From Promicromonospora sukumoe (lineage in GTDB: Bacteria > Actinomycetota > Actinomycetes > Actinomycetales > Cellulomonadaceae): a stretch of DNA of 64,000 bases. Made by a program: the position numbers and the translations under genes. The notes under the pieces were generated by a model that made no database searches, was not told where the DNA came from, and saw only the letters and a program-made list of their open reading frames with translations. The stretch spans positions 1,550,001 through 1,614,000 of the forward strand of contig NZ_JACGWV010000001.1 in the NCBI RefSeq assembly GCF_014137995.1, in the 5' to 3' direction. How positions within the stretch are numbered: the first letter of the stretch is position 1; each line of letters starts with the position of its first letter. This document shows positions 51,284 to 60,941 of the stretch, one piece after another.

Positions 51284-51700
51284 GTGCTGCGACTCTCCGA
51301 CGTCACCTACCTCGTCCGCGACCACGACGAGGCGATCACCTTCTTCGTCGACGCCCTCGGGTTCGCCCTGCGGGAGGACGAGACGAACGCGGCGGGCCGG
51401 CGACGCGTCGTCGTCGGGCCCGCGGACGGCGGGACGGGGCTCGTGCTGGCGCTCGCCGGCGCGCCCGGCGCCCCGGCGTCCGGTGCCGGCGACGTGGCCG
51501 ACGTCGTCGGGCGGCAGGCGGGCGGGAAGGTCGCGTTCTTCCTGGAGACCGACGACTTCGCCGCGCAGCACGCGCGGATGGTCGCGGCGGGCGTGCGGTT
51601 CCGCGAGGAGCCGCGGTACGAGGAGTACGGCACGGTCGCCGTCTTCGAGGACCTGTACGGCATGCCGTGGGACCTGATCGAGCCGCCGGCCCGGGGCTGA
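51284..51700 (+). CDS. VOC/glyoxalase-fold protein
   Basis: A 138-residue single vicinal-oxygen-chelate protein with two beta-alpha-beta-beta-beta modules: LSDVTYLVRDHDEAITFFVDALGF at the start and AFFLETDDFAAQHARMVAAGVRF at about 84-106, then FEDLYGMPWDLIEP. The second module ends with the usual Asp/Glu-x-x-Gly strand. Metal ligands are incomplete, so binding rather than catalysis is possible. The start is GTG 51284. Confidence 0.85.
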   Translation: MLRLSDVTYLVRDHDEAITFFVDALGFALREDETNAAGRRRVVVGPADGGTGLVLALAGAPGAPASGAGDVADVVGRQAGGKVAFFLETDDFAAQHARMVAAGVRFREEPRYEEYGTVAVFEDLYGMPWDLIEPPARG

Positions 51701-51719
51701 TCCCTCAGGCCGCGTGCGA

Positions 51720-51754
51720 CCGAAGGCCCCCGGCACATGCCCAGGGGCCTTCGG
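51720..51754. terminator. Hairpin between convergent genes
   Basis: CCGAAGGCCCC (51720-51730) pairs exactly with 51744-51754 around a 13-base loop. It is 20 bases past the VOC gene stop and 17 bases from the M23 peptidase stop. Confidence 0.8.
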
Positions 51755-51770
51755 TGTCGCAGGAACGGCG

Positions 51771-52700
51771 TCAGCCGCAGTGCTCGAACGGGCTCGTGTA
51801 GCTGGTGGAGCCCACCGAGCCGCCCCACTTGACGCAGGTGCCGGGCGCGGACCGCTTCACGGGGCCCGCGTAGTACCCGAAGCTGCCCGAGTCCGTGCTG
51901 CGTGACGCGCCCTGCGGCTCCAGGAACGCTGAGACCGCCGTCGGCGTGCCGAGGTTGGTCGACTTCAGGGTGACGACGCAGTTGTTGCCGTTGCCGGAGT
52001 TGTAGAGCAGGTAGGTGCGCCCCACGCTGCCGAGCGCCGCCTGGTCGATCACCGCGAAGCCGCTGCCGCAGACCTCCGCGGGCGTGTACGGGTTGCTCGA
52101 CCCGCCGCAGCCGTTGGTGCTGCTGACGGCCTTCTTCTGGCCCACGGAGACGGTCACGCCGTCGACGGTCGGCGAGGTGTCGACCACGCCCGAGGAGCTG
52201 CGCTGCTCGTAGTGCAGGTGCGGCGCCTGGGAACCGCCGGTGGAGCCGACGGTCCCGATGACGGTGCCCTGGCTGACCGACATGGTCTGGCCCGGGTTGC
52301 GCACCATCGTGGCGAGGTGGGCGTACCGCGTGCGGGTGCCGTCGCCGTGCACGACCTGCACCCACTTGCCGTAGCTGGTGCCGCCCTCGTCGTCGAAGGT
52401 GGCGGTGCCGCCGGCCGTGGCCCGGACCGTCTCGCCGTTGACGGCGTCGCCGCCGTAGGTCTGCCAGTCGATGGAGCCGTTGGGGCTGTGGCCGCCGCTC
52501 CAGTTGTTGGCGTAGAACGTCTTGCCGCAGCTGAACGGCGACTTGTGGGAGGTCGCCAGCACGACGGCGCCGTCGTGCACGGCACCGGCCGGTACGGCGG
52601 CCGAGGCCGCGGCGGGCGAGGCGACCAGGGCGAGCGCGGCCAGCGCCGCGAGCGCCCACCGCCTCGGGGATCTTCTGCGGAACGGGGAGGTGACGGTCAT
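51771..52700 (-). CDS. Secreted M23-family metallopeptidase
   Basis: A 309-residue secreted protein. A signal peptide is obvious (FRRRSPRRWALAALAALAL to about residue 36). The LytM/lysostaphin zinc site is complete: His71 and Asp79 in GHSPNGSIDWQ, His128 in RYAHLATM, and His161/His163 in SQAPHLHYEQR. These enzymes cut peptidoglycan cross-bridges. A C-terminal domain of about 110 residues (residues 200-309, with Cys pairs and a GSFGYYAGPVKRSAPGTCVK motif) has no catalytic residues and may bind the wall. ATG 52700 is chosen because it starts the signal peptide. Confidence 0.92.
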   Translation of the reverse strand: MTVTSPFRRRSPRRWALAALAALALVASPAAASAAVPAGAVHDGAVVLATSHKSPFSCGKTFYANNWSGGHSPNGSIDWQTYGGDAVNGETVRATAGGTATFDDEGGTSYGKWVQVVHGDGTRTRYAHLATMVRNPGQTMSVSQGTVIGTVGSTGGSQAPHLHYEQRSSSGVVDTSPTVDGVTVSVGQKKAVSSTNGCGGSSNPYTPAEVCGSGFAVIDQAALGSVGRTYLLYNSGNGNNCVVTLKSTNLGTPTAVSAFLEPQGASRSTDSGSFGYYAGPVKRSAPGTCVKWGGSVGSTSYTSPFEHCG

Positions 52701-52856
52701 CGGTGCTCTCCATCCAGGGGTCGGACTTCTGGTCTGACGCCGGAAGGCTGGCACGGCACCCGCGCCGGTGCCCATGGGGAGGGCTGCCCCTGGACGGCTC
52801 GGTGTCGGTCGTGCGGGGCGCGCGCACGCCGAGCGCCCACCGGGCACGCGCGAGCC

Positions 52857-53189
52857 TCAGCCCGTGACCCGCCCGGCCCCGCCGTCGACGGTGACGGTGG
52901 CGCCGTCGGGCAGCGCCGTCATGGCGCCGGGGACGGCGAGCACGGCGGGGATGCCGTGCTCCCGCGCGACGATCGCCGCGTGCGACAGCACGCCGCCGGT
53001 CTCGGTGACCACGGCGGACACGACGCCGAACAGGGCGGTCCAGGTGGGCTCGGTGAAGCGGCACACGAGCACGTCGCCGGGGCGGACGCGCGCGAAGTCG
53101 TCGGGGCCGTGCACCACGCGGGCCGGCCCGGCGGCCTGACCGGGGCTGCCGGGCGTCCCGGCAAGGTCGATGGCGGAACTGTCCGACAT
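52857..53189 (-). CDS. Stand-alone PEP-utilizing swivelling (mobile) domain
   Basis: A 110-residue protein made of only the phosphohistidine swivelling domain of PEP-utilizing enzymes (PEP synthase, PPDK, rifampin phosphotransferase). VRPGDVLVCRFTEPTWTALF, then AVVTETGGVLSHAAIVAREHGIPAVLAVPGAM carries the phosphorylated His in SHAAI. The ATP-grasp and PEP barrel domains are absent, so it would need a partner. GGGAGG precedes the ATG at 53189. It is divergent from a winged-helix regulator with a shared 64-base control region. Confidence 0.85.
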   Translation of the reverse strand: MSDSSAIDLAGTPGSPGQAAGPARVVHGPDDFARVRPGDVLVCRFTEPTWTALFGVVSAVVTETGGVLSHAAIVAREHGIPAVLAVPGAMTALPDGATVTVDGGAGRVTG

Positions 53190-53218
53190 GGCTTCCTCCC
53201 TGGGCGAACCCGCCCCCG

Positions 53219-53251
53219 TTGACACCGGCCACGGGGACGTTGCACGGTGCA
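53219..53251 (+). promoter_or_regulatory. Promoter elements and dyad between the PEP-domain and regulator genes
   Basis: TTGACA at 53219-53224 is a consensus -35 for the rightward gene. TGCACGGTGCA at 53241-53251 is an inverted repeat (TGCAC/GTGCA) just before the ATG at 53254, well placed as an operator for the regulator that begins there. Confidence 0.6.
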
Positions 53252-53253
53252 CT

Positions 53254-53934
53254 ATGGCCCACATCCCGGTTCTCGGCAGATCCTCTCAGCCTGAGCTGCT
53301 CGTGCTCCACTCCGTCCGCATCCAGGGCATGGCGGACGACGACGCCGTCGCGGCGCGGTTCGACCTCGACCACGCGGACGCCCACGAGCTGCTGCTGGAC
53401 GACGAGGCGTACGGCTGGGTGCGGCGTGCCGCCTTCGGGGGCACGGCGGGCTGGTCGCTGACGGACCGGGGCCGCGCCGAGGACGACCGGCGCCTCGCGG
53501 AGGAGCTCGCGGACGTGGACGCGCGCTCGCTGGTGGAGCAGGCGCACGAGAGGTTCGGGCCGCTGAACGCCCGCCTGCTGCAGGCGTGCACCGACTGGCA
53601 GCTCCTGCCCGAGAAGGACGACCGGCTCACCCCGAACCACCACACGGACGCGGAGTGGGACAGCCGCGTGCTCGACGAGCTCGGGGCGCTGCGCGACGAG
53701 CTACGGCCGCTGGTGGCCTCGCTCGCCTCGGTCCTGGCCCGGTTCGAGGGGTACGACACGCGGTTCGCCGCCGCGCTGGACCGGGCGCGGGACGGGCAGG
53801 GCGAGTGGGTGACCGGCACCGGGATCAGCTCGTGCCACACCGTCTGGATGGAGCTGCACGAGGACCTGCTCTCGACCCTGGGCATCCCGCGCGAGGCGGA
53901 GCCGGAGGGGCCTGAGGGAGCGGCCGGCCGCTAG
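53254..53934 (+). CDS. Winged-helix transcriptional regulator-like protein
   Basis: A 226-residue protein. The N-terminal part (ELLVLHSVRIQGMADDDAVAARFDLDHADAHELLLDDEAYGWVRRA) reads as a helix-turn-helix, with a wing ending GWSLTDRGRAEDDRRLAEEL. The C-terminal 120 residues are helical and acidic (FGPLNARLLQACTDWQL, HTDAEWDSRVLDELGALRDEL) and I do not recognise them. The pairing with a PEP swivelling domain gene suggests it controls that gene. ATG 53254 is only three bases past the dyad, so the transcript may be nearly leaderless. Confidence 0.65.
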   Translation: MAHIPVLGRSSQPELLVLHSVRIQGMADDDAVAARFDLDHADAHELLLDDEAYGWVRRAAFGGTAGWSLTDRGRAEDDRRLAEELADVDARSLVEQAHERFGPLNARLLQACTDWQLLPEKDDRLTPNHHTDAEWDSRVLDELGALRDELRPLVASLASVLARFEGYDTRFAAALDRARDGQGEWVTGTGISSCHTVWMELHEDLLSTLGIPREAEPEGPEGAAGR

Positions 53935-53943
53935 GTTCGTCGC

Positions 53944-54537
53944 ATGGCGACCAGACATCTCTACCTCGTGCGGCACGGTGCGGCGGACGCGTTCGGCGAG
54001 CTGACCGACGTCGGACGGCGGCAGGCGCACCTGCTCGGCGAGCGGCTGGCCGGGCTGCCCGTGGACGCGGTGTGGCACTCTCCGCTGCCGCGCGCCGCAG
54101 CGAGCGCGCGCGTGCTCGGCGAGCACCTGCCGGACGCCCCCGTGGCCGAGGCCGCCGAGCTGGTCGACCACGTGCCCTACGTGCCCGCCGCCCCGGACCT
54201 GCCGGCGGCCTGGGCCGGGTTCTTCGACGGGTTCGACGACGCCGAGCGCGCCCCGGGCGAGCGGCTCGCCGCGGCGCTGGTCGACCGGTTCGCGAGGCCC
54301 GCCGACGTCGAGACGCACGAGGTGCTGGTGACCCACGCGTTCCAGGTCGCCTGGCTGCTGCGGCACGCGCTCGACGCGCCGCCCGCCCGCTGGCTCGGCC
54401 TGAACAGCGGCAACACGGCCCTGACCGTCATCGAGTACCGGGACCGGACGCCGCCGAGCGTCGTGCTGTTCAACGACATGGGGCACCTGCCGGCCGACCT
54501 GCGCTGGACGGGCTTCCCGCCGTCGGCCCGCCCCTGA
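53944..54537 (+). CDS. Histidine phosphatase superfamily protein
   Basis: A 197-residue phosphoglycerate-mutase-like phosphatase. LYLVRHGAAD at 6-15 holds the nucleophilic His and its Arg; ELTDVGRRQAHLLGERL follows as usual; VLVTHAFQVAWLLRHAL at about 136-152 has the second catalytic His. WHSPLPRAAASARVL at about 44-58 supplies the second Arg. Substrate unknown. It follows the regulator gene by nine bases and may share its transcript. A family-B palindrome follows. Confidence 0.9.
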   Translation: MATRHLYLVRHGAADAFGELTDVGRRQAHLLGERLAGLPVDAVWHSPLPRAAASARVLGEHLPDAPVAEAAELVDHVPYVPAAPDLPAAWAGFFDGFDDAERAPGERLAAALVDRFARPADVETHEVLVTHAFQVAWLLRHALDAPPARWLGLNSGNTALTVIEYRDRTPPSVVLFNDMGHLPADLRWTGFPPSARP

Positions 54538-54601
54538 CCCGCCCAGCCCCTGACCCGCCCCGCCCCTGGACTCGCCCGGCCCTGGACGCGGCCCGGCCCT
54601 G

Positions 54602-54649
54602 ACGTGTCAGACGTACAGGTCCCTCGGGGGACCTGTACGTCTGACACGT
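54602..54649. terminator. Family-B palindrome between convergent genes
   Basis: Perfect 22-base arms at 54602-54623 and 54628-54649; the outer 19 bases are ACGTGTCAGACGTACAGGT. It touches the NUDIX stop (one base away) and lies 64 bases past the phosphatase stop. The stretch before it has CGCCC(C/T)GAC-type direct repeats. Confidence 0.87.
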
Positions 54650-54650
54650 T

Positions 54651-55109
54651 CTAGGGGATCAGGCCCGCCCAGCGGCGGGACAGGTCCACCAGGGCGACCC
54701 GGTCGAGCGCGTCGACCTCCTCGGGCGTGTGCCACGCGACGCCGTCGGTGCTGCCGTCCTGCTCGACGCGCAGCTCGCCGCCCGTGACGTGCGCGCGGTA
54801 CACGATCCGCAGCGCCTGCCGCGGACGGTCCGCCGCGGGCACACGCTCCGCCGCGAACACGAAGCTGTCGACGCCGAGCAGGCCGTCCAGCTCCACGTGG
54901 TATCCGGTCTCCTCGAGGACCTCCCGGACGGCGGCGTCCGCCGGGTGCTCGCCCGGGTCGATGCCGCCGCCGGGCATCGTCCAGCCCTCCTGCGTGCCCT
55001 CGGACCAGTGGGGCAGCAGCAGCCGGCCCGCCTCGTCCGTGATGACCGCGTACGCGGCGACCCGCAGGTCCATGGTCCCGTCGATGCTGGTGAACATGGC
55101 GCCCATCAT
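54651..55109 (-). CDS. NUDIX hydrolase
   Basis: A protein of up to 152 residues with a complete Nudix box, GGGIDPGEHPADAAVREVLE followed by ETGYHVEL (about 47-74), fitting GX5EX7REUXEEXGU. The fold starts LRVAAYAVITDEAGRLLLP. Such enzymes hydrolyse nucleoside diphosphates linked to another group; the substrate is not evident. ATG 55109, 55106 or 55097 could be the start; no clear ribosome site separates them. It diverges from the dienelactone hydrolase. Confidence 0.9.
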   Translation of the reverse strand: MMGAMFTSIDGTMDLRVAAYAVITDEAGRLLLPHWSEGTQEGWTMPGGGIDPGEHPADAAVREVLEETGYHVELDGLLGVDSFVFAAERVPAADRPRQALRIVYRAHVTGGELRVEQDGSTDGVAWHTPEEVDALDRVALVDLSRRWAGLIP

Positions 55110-55125
55110 GCTGCAGGGCGGGCTC

Positions 55126-55140
55126 TATGCATCATGCATA
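55126..55140. promoter_or_regulatory. 15-base palindrome in a divergent promoter
   Basis: TATGCAT-C-ATGCATA (55126-55140) is a perfect palindrome in an AT-rich patch between the NUDIX and dienelactone hydrolase genes. It is well placed for an operator. Ten of its bases (TATGCATCAT) recur in reverse orientation upstream of the acyl-CoA operon at 3015-3024. Confidence 0.6.
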
Positions 55141-55221
55141 TCTGCTGGTACGGTCCGACGGCGACACCCGGCCGGGCGCCGTCGTCGGCTCCCCGGCCGC
55201 ACCTGAGAGCAGGAGGCAACC

Positions 55222-55929
55222 GTGCACCCCGGACACACCTCGGTCCCCGCCGGGGACGGACCGTTCCCCGGCATCGTCGTCGTGCACGACGCCTACGGGA
55301 TGACCGCCGAGCTGCGCCGCGTCTGCGACCACCTCGCCGCCCAGGGCTACCTCGTGCACGCCCCGTCGATGTACCAGCGCGGACGCTGCCTGCGGCAGAC
55401 CTTCGCCAGCTTCGTCGCTGACCAGGGCCCCGCGTACGACCGGCTGGAGGCCGAGCGGGCGGCGCTCGCGGCCCGGCCCGACTGCACCGGTCGGGTCGGG
55501 GTCATGGGCTTCTGCCTGGGCGGACGCTTCGCGCTCGTCGCTGCGGGCCGCGGCATGTTCGACGCCGCTGCGGTCAACTACGGCCTGCTGCCCGCCGGCA
55601 AGCAGGACCCGGCGGAGCTCGACCGTATGCTGTCGGCCCCCTGCCCGGTCGTGGCGAGCTACGGCGACCGGGACAAGGTGGTCGACGTCGCCGAGGTCGG
55701 CAAGCTCCGGGCGGGCCTGGAGCGCAAGGGCGTCCCGGTGGACCTCAAGGTCTACCCCGGGGCGACGCACTCGTTCCTCGCGCAGTACACCGGCCCGCTC
55801 GGCCTGCTGATGCGGGTCCAGGGCATGTCGCACGACCCGGAGGCGTCGGCGGACGCCTGGGAGCGGACGCTCGCGTTCTTCGGGGAGCACCTGGGCGGGG
55901 TCCCGACGGCGGAGGCCGGGCAGGGCTGA
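55222..55929 (+). CDS. Dienelactone hydrolase family protein
   Basis: A 235-residue alpha/beta hydrolase of the dienelactone hydrolase family. The nucleophile is Cys98 in GVMGFCLGGRFAL, as in true dienelactone hydrolases, with Asp151 in YGDRDKVV and His183 in PGATHSF completing the triad. GIVVVHDAYGMTAELR is the oxyanion-region start. It may hydrolyse dienelactones or other esters; no chlorocatechol genes are near. AGGAGG precedes the GTG at 55222. Confidence 0.92.
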   Translation: MHPGHTSVPAGDGPFPGIVVVHDAYGMTAELRRVCDHLAAQGYLVHAPSMYQRGRCLRQTFASFVADQGPAYDRLEAERAALAARPDCTGRVGVMGFCLGGRFALVAAGRGMFDAAAVNYGLLPAGKQDPAELDRMLSAPCPVVASYGDRDKVVDVAEVGKLRAGLERKGVPVDLKVYPGATHSFLAQYTGPLGLLMRVQGMSHDPEASADAWERTLAFFGEHLGGVPTAEAGQG

Positions 55930-55948
55930 GGCCGCGTACGCGGCGTCG

Positions 55949-56812
55949 TCAGGCGAAGAGCGCGGCCAGCTCCGCCGCCTGGGCCCGCCCCACCGCGCGG
56001 CCCGCGCGGGCCGACGGCGCCCGCGTGGCGGGCGAGAGCGGGTTGATGCCGAACGCTTGGGCGGACGCGTCGTCGGCGCTGATCACGAGCACCTTCGCGG
56101 GGGCCAGCGCCGCGGCCTGCTCGGCGACCGACGGGCCGAACAGTGGCGGCGTGCCGGGGCGCTGCGGCGTCACGACCAGCACGTGGTCGGCACCCGCGGC
56201 GAGGTCCACGTTCGCGACGGAGCGGATGCCGCCGTCGATGTAGCGCCGGTCGCCGATCGTCACCGGCGGCCACACCCCGGGTACGGCGCAGCTCGCCGCC
56301 ACGGCGTCCAGCAGCCGCACGCCCGAGTCACGCCGGAACGCGGCGAGCTCGCCCGACCCGGCGTCGACGGCCGGGATGACCAGGTCGGTGTCGGGCCACT
56401 CGGTGGTCGGCAGGTGCGCCTCGTGCTCCTTGAGCCGGGCCGCCTCGGCGGTGGTGGGCATGGCCAGCACCATCGCGCCGATCCTGCGGCGGAACTCGAT
56501 CGGTTCGGGCGGGGTCCCGTCCGCCGTCGGCTCCATCGCGGCGGCCCAGCCCGCGACCATGGCGGGCCCGTCGAACTCGACCTCGACGTCGAAACCGTCC
56601 TGGTCGAGCTGCGCCTCGTAGAGCACGTCGAGCGGCGTGCCGCTCGTGATCTGCGCGGCGACGGCGGAGCCGGCGGACGTCCCGACGACCCGTCCGGCGC
56701 CGATGAGGCGGGCCGCGAGGTCCCGGTCCTTGTCGGCGATGCCCTGCAGCACGCCCAGCTCCCAGGCGACGCCGGCGACGCCGCCACCCCCAAGTACGAG
56801 TGCGTAGTTCAT
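55949..56812 (-). CDS. Patatin-like phospholipase
   Basis: A 287-residue patatin-family hydrolase. LVLGGGGVAGVAWELG (6-21) forms the oxyanion hole, GTSAGS has the nucleophilic Ser46, and the Asp of the dyad is in RYIDGGIRS (about 191-199). VAASCAVPGVWPPV is the usual helix before it. No signal peptide, so it would act on membrane or intracellular lipids. It converges on the dienelactone hydrolase gene; GCCGCGT-ACGCGGC between them (55931-55944) is a small palindrome. Confidence 0.92.
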   Translation of the reverse strand: MNYALVLGGGGVAGVAWELGVLQGIADKDRDLAARLIGAGRVVGTSAGSAVAAQITSGTPLDVLYEAQLDQDGFDVEVEFDGPAMVAGWAAAMEPTADGTPPEPIEFRRRIGAMVLAMPTTAEAARLKEHEAHLPTTEWPDTDLVIPAVDAGSGELAAFRRDSGVRLLDAVAASCAVPGVWPPVTIGDRRYIDGGIRSVANVDLAAGADHVLVVTPQRPGTPPLFGPSVAEQAAALAPAKVLVISADDASAQAFGINPLSPATRAPSARAGRAVGRAQAAELAALFA

Positions 56813-56881
56813 CCTTCGACGTTACGGCGCCCCCTTTCCCGGGGCGCGCCGCCGAGGGGTGATTCCCAGGGTGACCTCTCG

Positions 56882-56949
56882 TTCGTTGAGTGCTGGGTAT
56901 TTGTCCTCTGCAACCGGTTGCAGAGGACAAATACCCAGCACTCAACGAA
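56882..56949. terminator. Family-A palindrome, longest intergenic copy
   Basis: A perfect 68-base palindrome, arms 56882-56915 and 56916-56949, meeting at AACCGGTT with no loop. The outer arm is CGTTGAGTGCTGGGTATTTG. It ends 19 bases before the stop of the cation transporter gene. Confidence 0.92.
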
Positions 56950-56968
56950 GCGGGGTTGGGTGGGTGGG

Positions 56969-57592
56969 TCAGGCGATTTGGTCGCCTGCGGCCGCCTTCG
57001 CGGCCAGGCGTTCCTCCTCGCTGACCTCCCAGACCTCGTGGGCGGCGTGCAGGGCCAGGAGGATGATGACGCAGCCCAGGACCAGGTCGGGCCAGCCGGA
57101 GCCGGTCCACGCGGTGACCAGGCCCATCGCGATGATCGCGACGTTGACCAGCACGTCGTTGCGGGCCGAGAGGAACGCCGCCCGGCCCAGCGCCCCGCCC
57201 TGGTGGTGGGCCCGGGCCAGCAGCCAGGCGCTGACCCCGTTGACGACGATCGCGCCGAGCGAGGCCAGCACCAGTGGCCCGACGTCGGGCGCCGTCGGGC
57301 CGGAGAACCGGCCCACCGCCTGCCAGGCCGCCACCGCCGCCGGCCCCAGGATGATCACGGCCATGACCTTGCCCATCAGGGCGCGCCGGGCCAGCGGCCA
57401 GCTCAGGGCGACCAGGATCAGCAGGTTGATCGCCGTGTCCTCGAGGAAGTCGACGCTGTCGGCGAGCAGGGAGATCGAGCCGGCGGTCAGGGCCACGGTG
57501 AGCTCGACGAAGAAGTAGGCGAAGTTGAGGATCGCGACGATCAGCACGGTCCGCCGCAGGCCGGCCAGGCGGTCCTCGGGTCTCGGGGTCAC
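56969..57592 (-). CDS. Cation diffusion facilitator-like transporter (short)
   Basis: A 207-residue protein with five or six hydrophobic helices. FVELTVALTAGSISLLADSV at about 27-46, then DFLEDTAINLL, gives the HxxxD-like metal helix of cation diffusion facilitators, here as DSVDFLED. AFLSARNDVLVNVAIIAMG at about 138-156 is the matching helix, NDVLVN replacing the usual HxxxD. The C-terminal cytoplasmic domain of most family members is missing. Metal specificity cannot be told. The start is GTG 57592. Confidence 0.8.
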   Translation of the reverse strand: MTPRPEDRLAGLRRTVLIVAILNFAYFFVELTVALTAGSISLLADSVDFLEDTAINLLILVALSWPLARRALMGKVMAVIILGPAAVAAWQAVGRFSGPTAPDVGPLVLASLGAIVVNGVSAWLLARAHHQGGALGRAAFLSARNDVLVNVAIIAMGLVTAWTGSGWPDLVLGCVIILLALHAAHEVWEVSEEERLAAKAAAGDQIA

Positions 57593-57624
57593 GCAGACAT
57601 TCTGCCGGGCGGGTACGTCACCTA

Positions 57625-57680
57625 CGAGACCGGGGTTTCTTCGCTTTGACGGGCGTCAAAGCGAAGAAACCCCGGTCTCG
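57625..57680. terminator. Family-C palindrome
   Basis: Perfect 26-base arms at 57625-57650 and 57655-57680 around GGGC. The arm reads CGAGACCGGGGTTTCTTCGC; compared with the copies at 48793 and 61591, TAAG is GGGG on one arm and CCCC on the other. It lies 75 bases past the stop of the ABC permease gene. Confidence 0.88.
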
Positions 57681-57755
57681 AAGGGAATTGCGGCTCGCGG
57701 CCGACGGCGGACGGCGGCCGGTCGCACGCCGCGGGCGACCGGCCGCGGTCCGCTG

Positions 57756-58570
57756 TCAGTCCGTCGAGCGGATCATCGCCCGGACCCCGACCGTCAGGCC
57801 GACGGCGGCCGTGACCAGCGCCGCCACCCAGCCCCAGGCCACCGTCGACGAGAAGACGTCGCCCGCGAACGCGGCACGGCCCGAGTCGACGACGTACCGC
57901 AGCGGGTTGACCGTCGACACGGCCCGCATCCACGCCGGCCCGGTCTCCAGCGGCAGCAGCATCCCGGACAGCAGCATCACCGGGAACAGCACGGTCTGCT
58001 GCACCACCCAGAACATCCACTCCTGCTTCCGCACGGCGAGCGCCAGCGTGTACGACAGGGCCCCGACGCCGACGCCGAGCACCGCGAGCTGCAGCAGCGT
58101 GAGCACCGCGCCGAGCGGGTCGGGGCGCAGGCCGAACGGCAGCATCACGAGCAGCACCACCGCCGACTGGGCGAGGATCGGCACCATCTCCTTCAGGGCG
58201 CGGCCCACGAGCTGCGCGGGGCGGGACAGCGGGGTCACGAGCATCCGCTCGTGCACGCCCGACGAGAGGTCGAGCTGCAGGTTCGAGCCCGTCACGGACG
58301 TGCCGAACAGTGTGGTCATCGCCAGCACGGCGGGCACGAACCACAGCCAGACGTCGCCGCCGAGGGTGCCGCCGGCCGAGCCTGCGAGCAACGGACCGAA
58401 CAGGCCCAGGAAGACGAGGGGCTGCACCAGCCCGAAGACGACCGAGAACGGGTCGCGGATCACGGGTGCGAGCTCGCGCCGCAGCACGATCCGGGTGTCG
58501 CGCACGAAGCCGCGGCGGGGGAGCGGGCGCCCGGCGGACGTCGGCGTGGTGGGGGTCAGGGTCGCGGCGC

Positions 58571-58574
<4 letters not shown>
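57756..58574 (-). CDS. ABC-2 type transporter permease
   Basis: A 272-residue permease with six hydrophobic segments. GFVRDTRIVLRRELAPVIRD at the start is the elbow helix; LFGTSVTGSNLQLDLSSGVHERMLVTPLSR and FPVMLLSGMLLPLE are characteristic of the ABC-2/DrrB drug-exporter group, as is VNPLRYVVDSGRAAFAG before the last helix. Its ATG overlaps the stop of the ATPase gene (ATGA), so the two are coupled and make one exporter. Confidence 0.92.
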
Positions 58575-59698
<1,124 letters not shown>

Positions 59699-59812
59699 GA
59701 TGTCTCCTTCTTGCGGTCCGTGCGTTCGGTCGGTTCCTGCTCTGCGGTACTCCCTCAGACTTCCCGAGGTAGCGGTCAGCTCCTGGCCTCTACTGCGTGC
59801 GATCCTGAATTC

Positions 59813-60802
59813 GTGCTCGAGACCTCCGGACGCCTCCTCGCCCTCCTGTCGCTGCTGCAGGCCCGCCGCGACTGGCCCGGCGCGCTGCTCGCCGACCGCC
59901 TGGGTGTCAGCCCGCGAACGGTCCGCCGCGACGTCGACCGGCTGCGCGAGCTCGGCTATCCCGTCAACGCCACCAAGGGGCCCGACGGCGGCTACCGCCT
60001 CGACGCCGGGGCCGAGCTGCCCCCGCTGCTGTTCGACGACGAGCAGGCGGTCGCCGTCGCCGTCGCGCTGCGCACCGGCGCCATCCCCGGCGCCGAGGAG
60101 GGGGCGCTGCGCGCACTGGCGACCATCCGCCAGGTCATGCCGGCTCGCCTGCGGGCGCGTCTGGACGCGCTCGAGGTGACCACGGTGCGGCGTCGGACCG
60201 GGCCGGAGGAGCCCGCCGTGGACCCCGACGTGCTGCTCTCGCTCGGCTCGGCGTGCCAGGCGCGCGAGGTGGTGCGGTTCGACTACGAGGGCGGCACCAT
60301 GCCCGCCGTCGGCGAGGGCGACGCCGCGTTCCGGCCGCCGCGCCGCGTCGAGCCGCACCACCTCGTCAGCGCGGAGGGCCGCTGGTACCTCGTCGCGTTC
60401 GACCTCGACCGCGACGACTGGCGGCTGTTCCGGGTGGACCGCCTCACGCTCCGGTCGGGCACCGGGCCGCGGTTCGTCCGCCGGGAGGTGCCCGGAGGCG
60501 ACGTCGCCGGGTTCGTCGGGCCGCGGATCAGCGGCTCCCGCTCACCCGTGCGCGGCGAGGCGGTCCTGCACGCGCGGGCCGCCGACCTCGCGCCGTGGAT
60601 CGGCGGGCACGGGCTGTGCGAGCCGCTGCCCGACGTCGACGGCGAGCCGCGCTGCCGCGTCGTGCTGGGCTCGTGGTCCTGGGGCGGGCTCGCCGGACGG
60701 CTCGGCGTCTTCGACGTGCCGTTCGAGGTGGTGGGTCCGCCCGAGCTCGTCGAGGCGACCCGGGCGCTGGCCGGCCGGTACGGGGCGGCGGTGCGGGACT
60801 GA
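59813..60802 (+). CDS. WYL-domain transcriptional regulator
   Basis: A 329-residue regulator of the YafY/PafBC type. The N-terminal helix-turn-helix is RLLALLSLLQARRDWPGALLADRLGVSPRTVRRDVDRLRELGYPV (about 6-50). The WYL domain lies at about 145-215, with EPHHLVSAEGRWYLVAFDL as core and DDWRLFRVDRL after it. A WCX-like C-terminal domain ends the protein. GTG 59813 is chosen because it places the helix-turn-helix at the N terminus. It diverges from the ABC exporter with 114 bases between them, where it would bind. WYL ligands may be nucleic acids or small molecules. Confidence 0.92.
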   Translation: MLETSGRLLALLSLLQARRDWPGALLADRLGVSPRTVRRDVDRLRELGYPVNATKGPDGGYRLDAGAELPPLLFDDEQAVAVAVALRTGAIPGAEEGALRALATIRQVMPARLRARLDALEVTTVRRRTGPEEPAVDPDVLLSLGSACQAREVVRFDYEGGTMPAVGEGDAAFRPPRRVEPHHLVSAEGRWYLVAFDLDRDDWRLFRVDRLTLRSGTGPRFVRREVPGGDVAGFVGPRISGSRSPVRGEAVLHARAADLAPWIGGHGLCEPLPDVDGEPRCRVVLGSWSWGGLAGRLGVFDVPFEVVGPPELVEATRALAGRYGAAVRD

Positions 60803-60941
60803 CGCCGCGCCCGCCGTCGGGCCTGGTGCCTGACCGCCGTCCGACCCCGCGCCTGACCTGCGGGAAAGGGCGCGCCTGGGGGGAACCGCACAGTATGTTG
60901 AGGCGTTCCCCGAACACCCGACCCCGACAGAGAGCGTGCGC

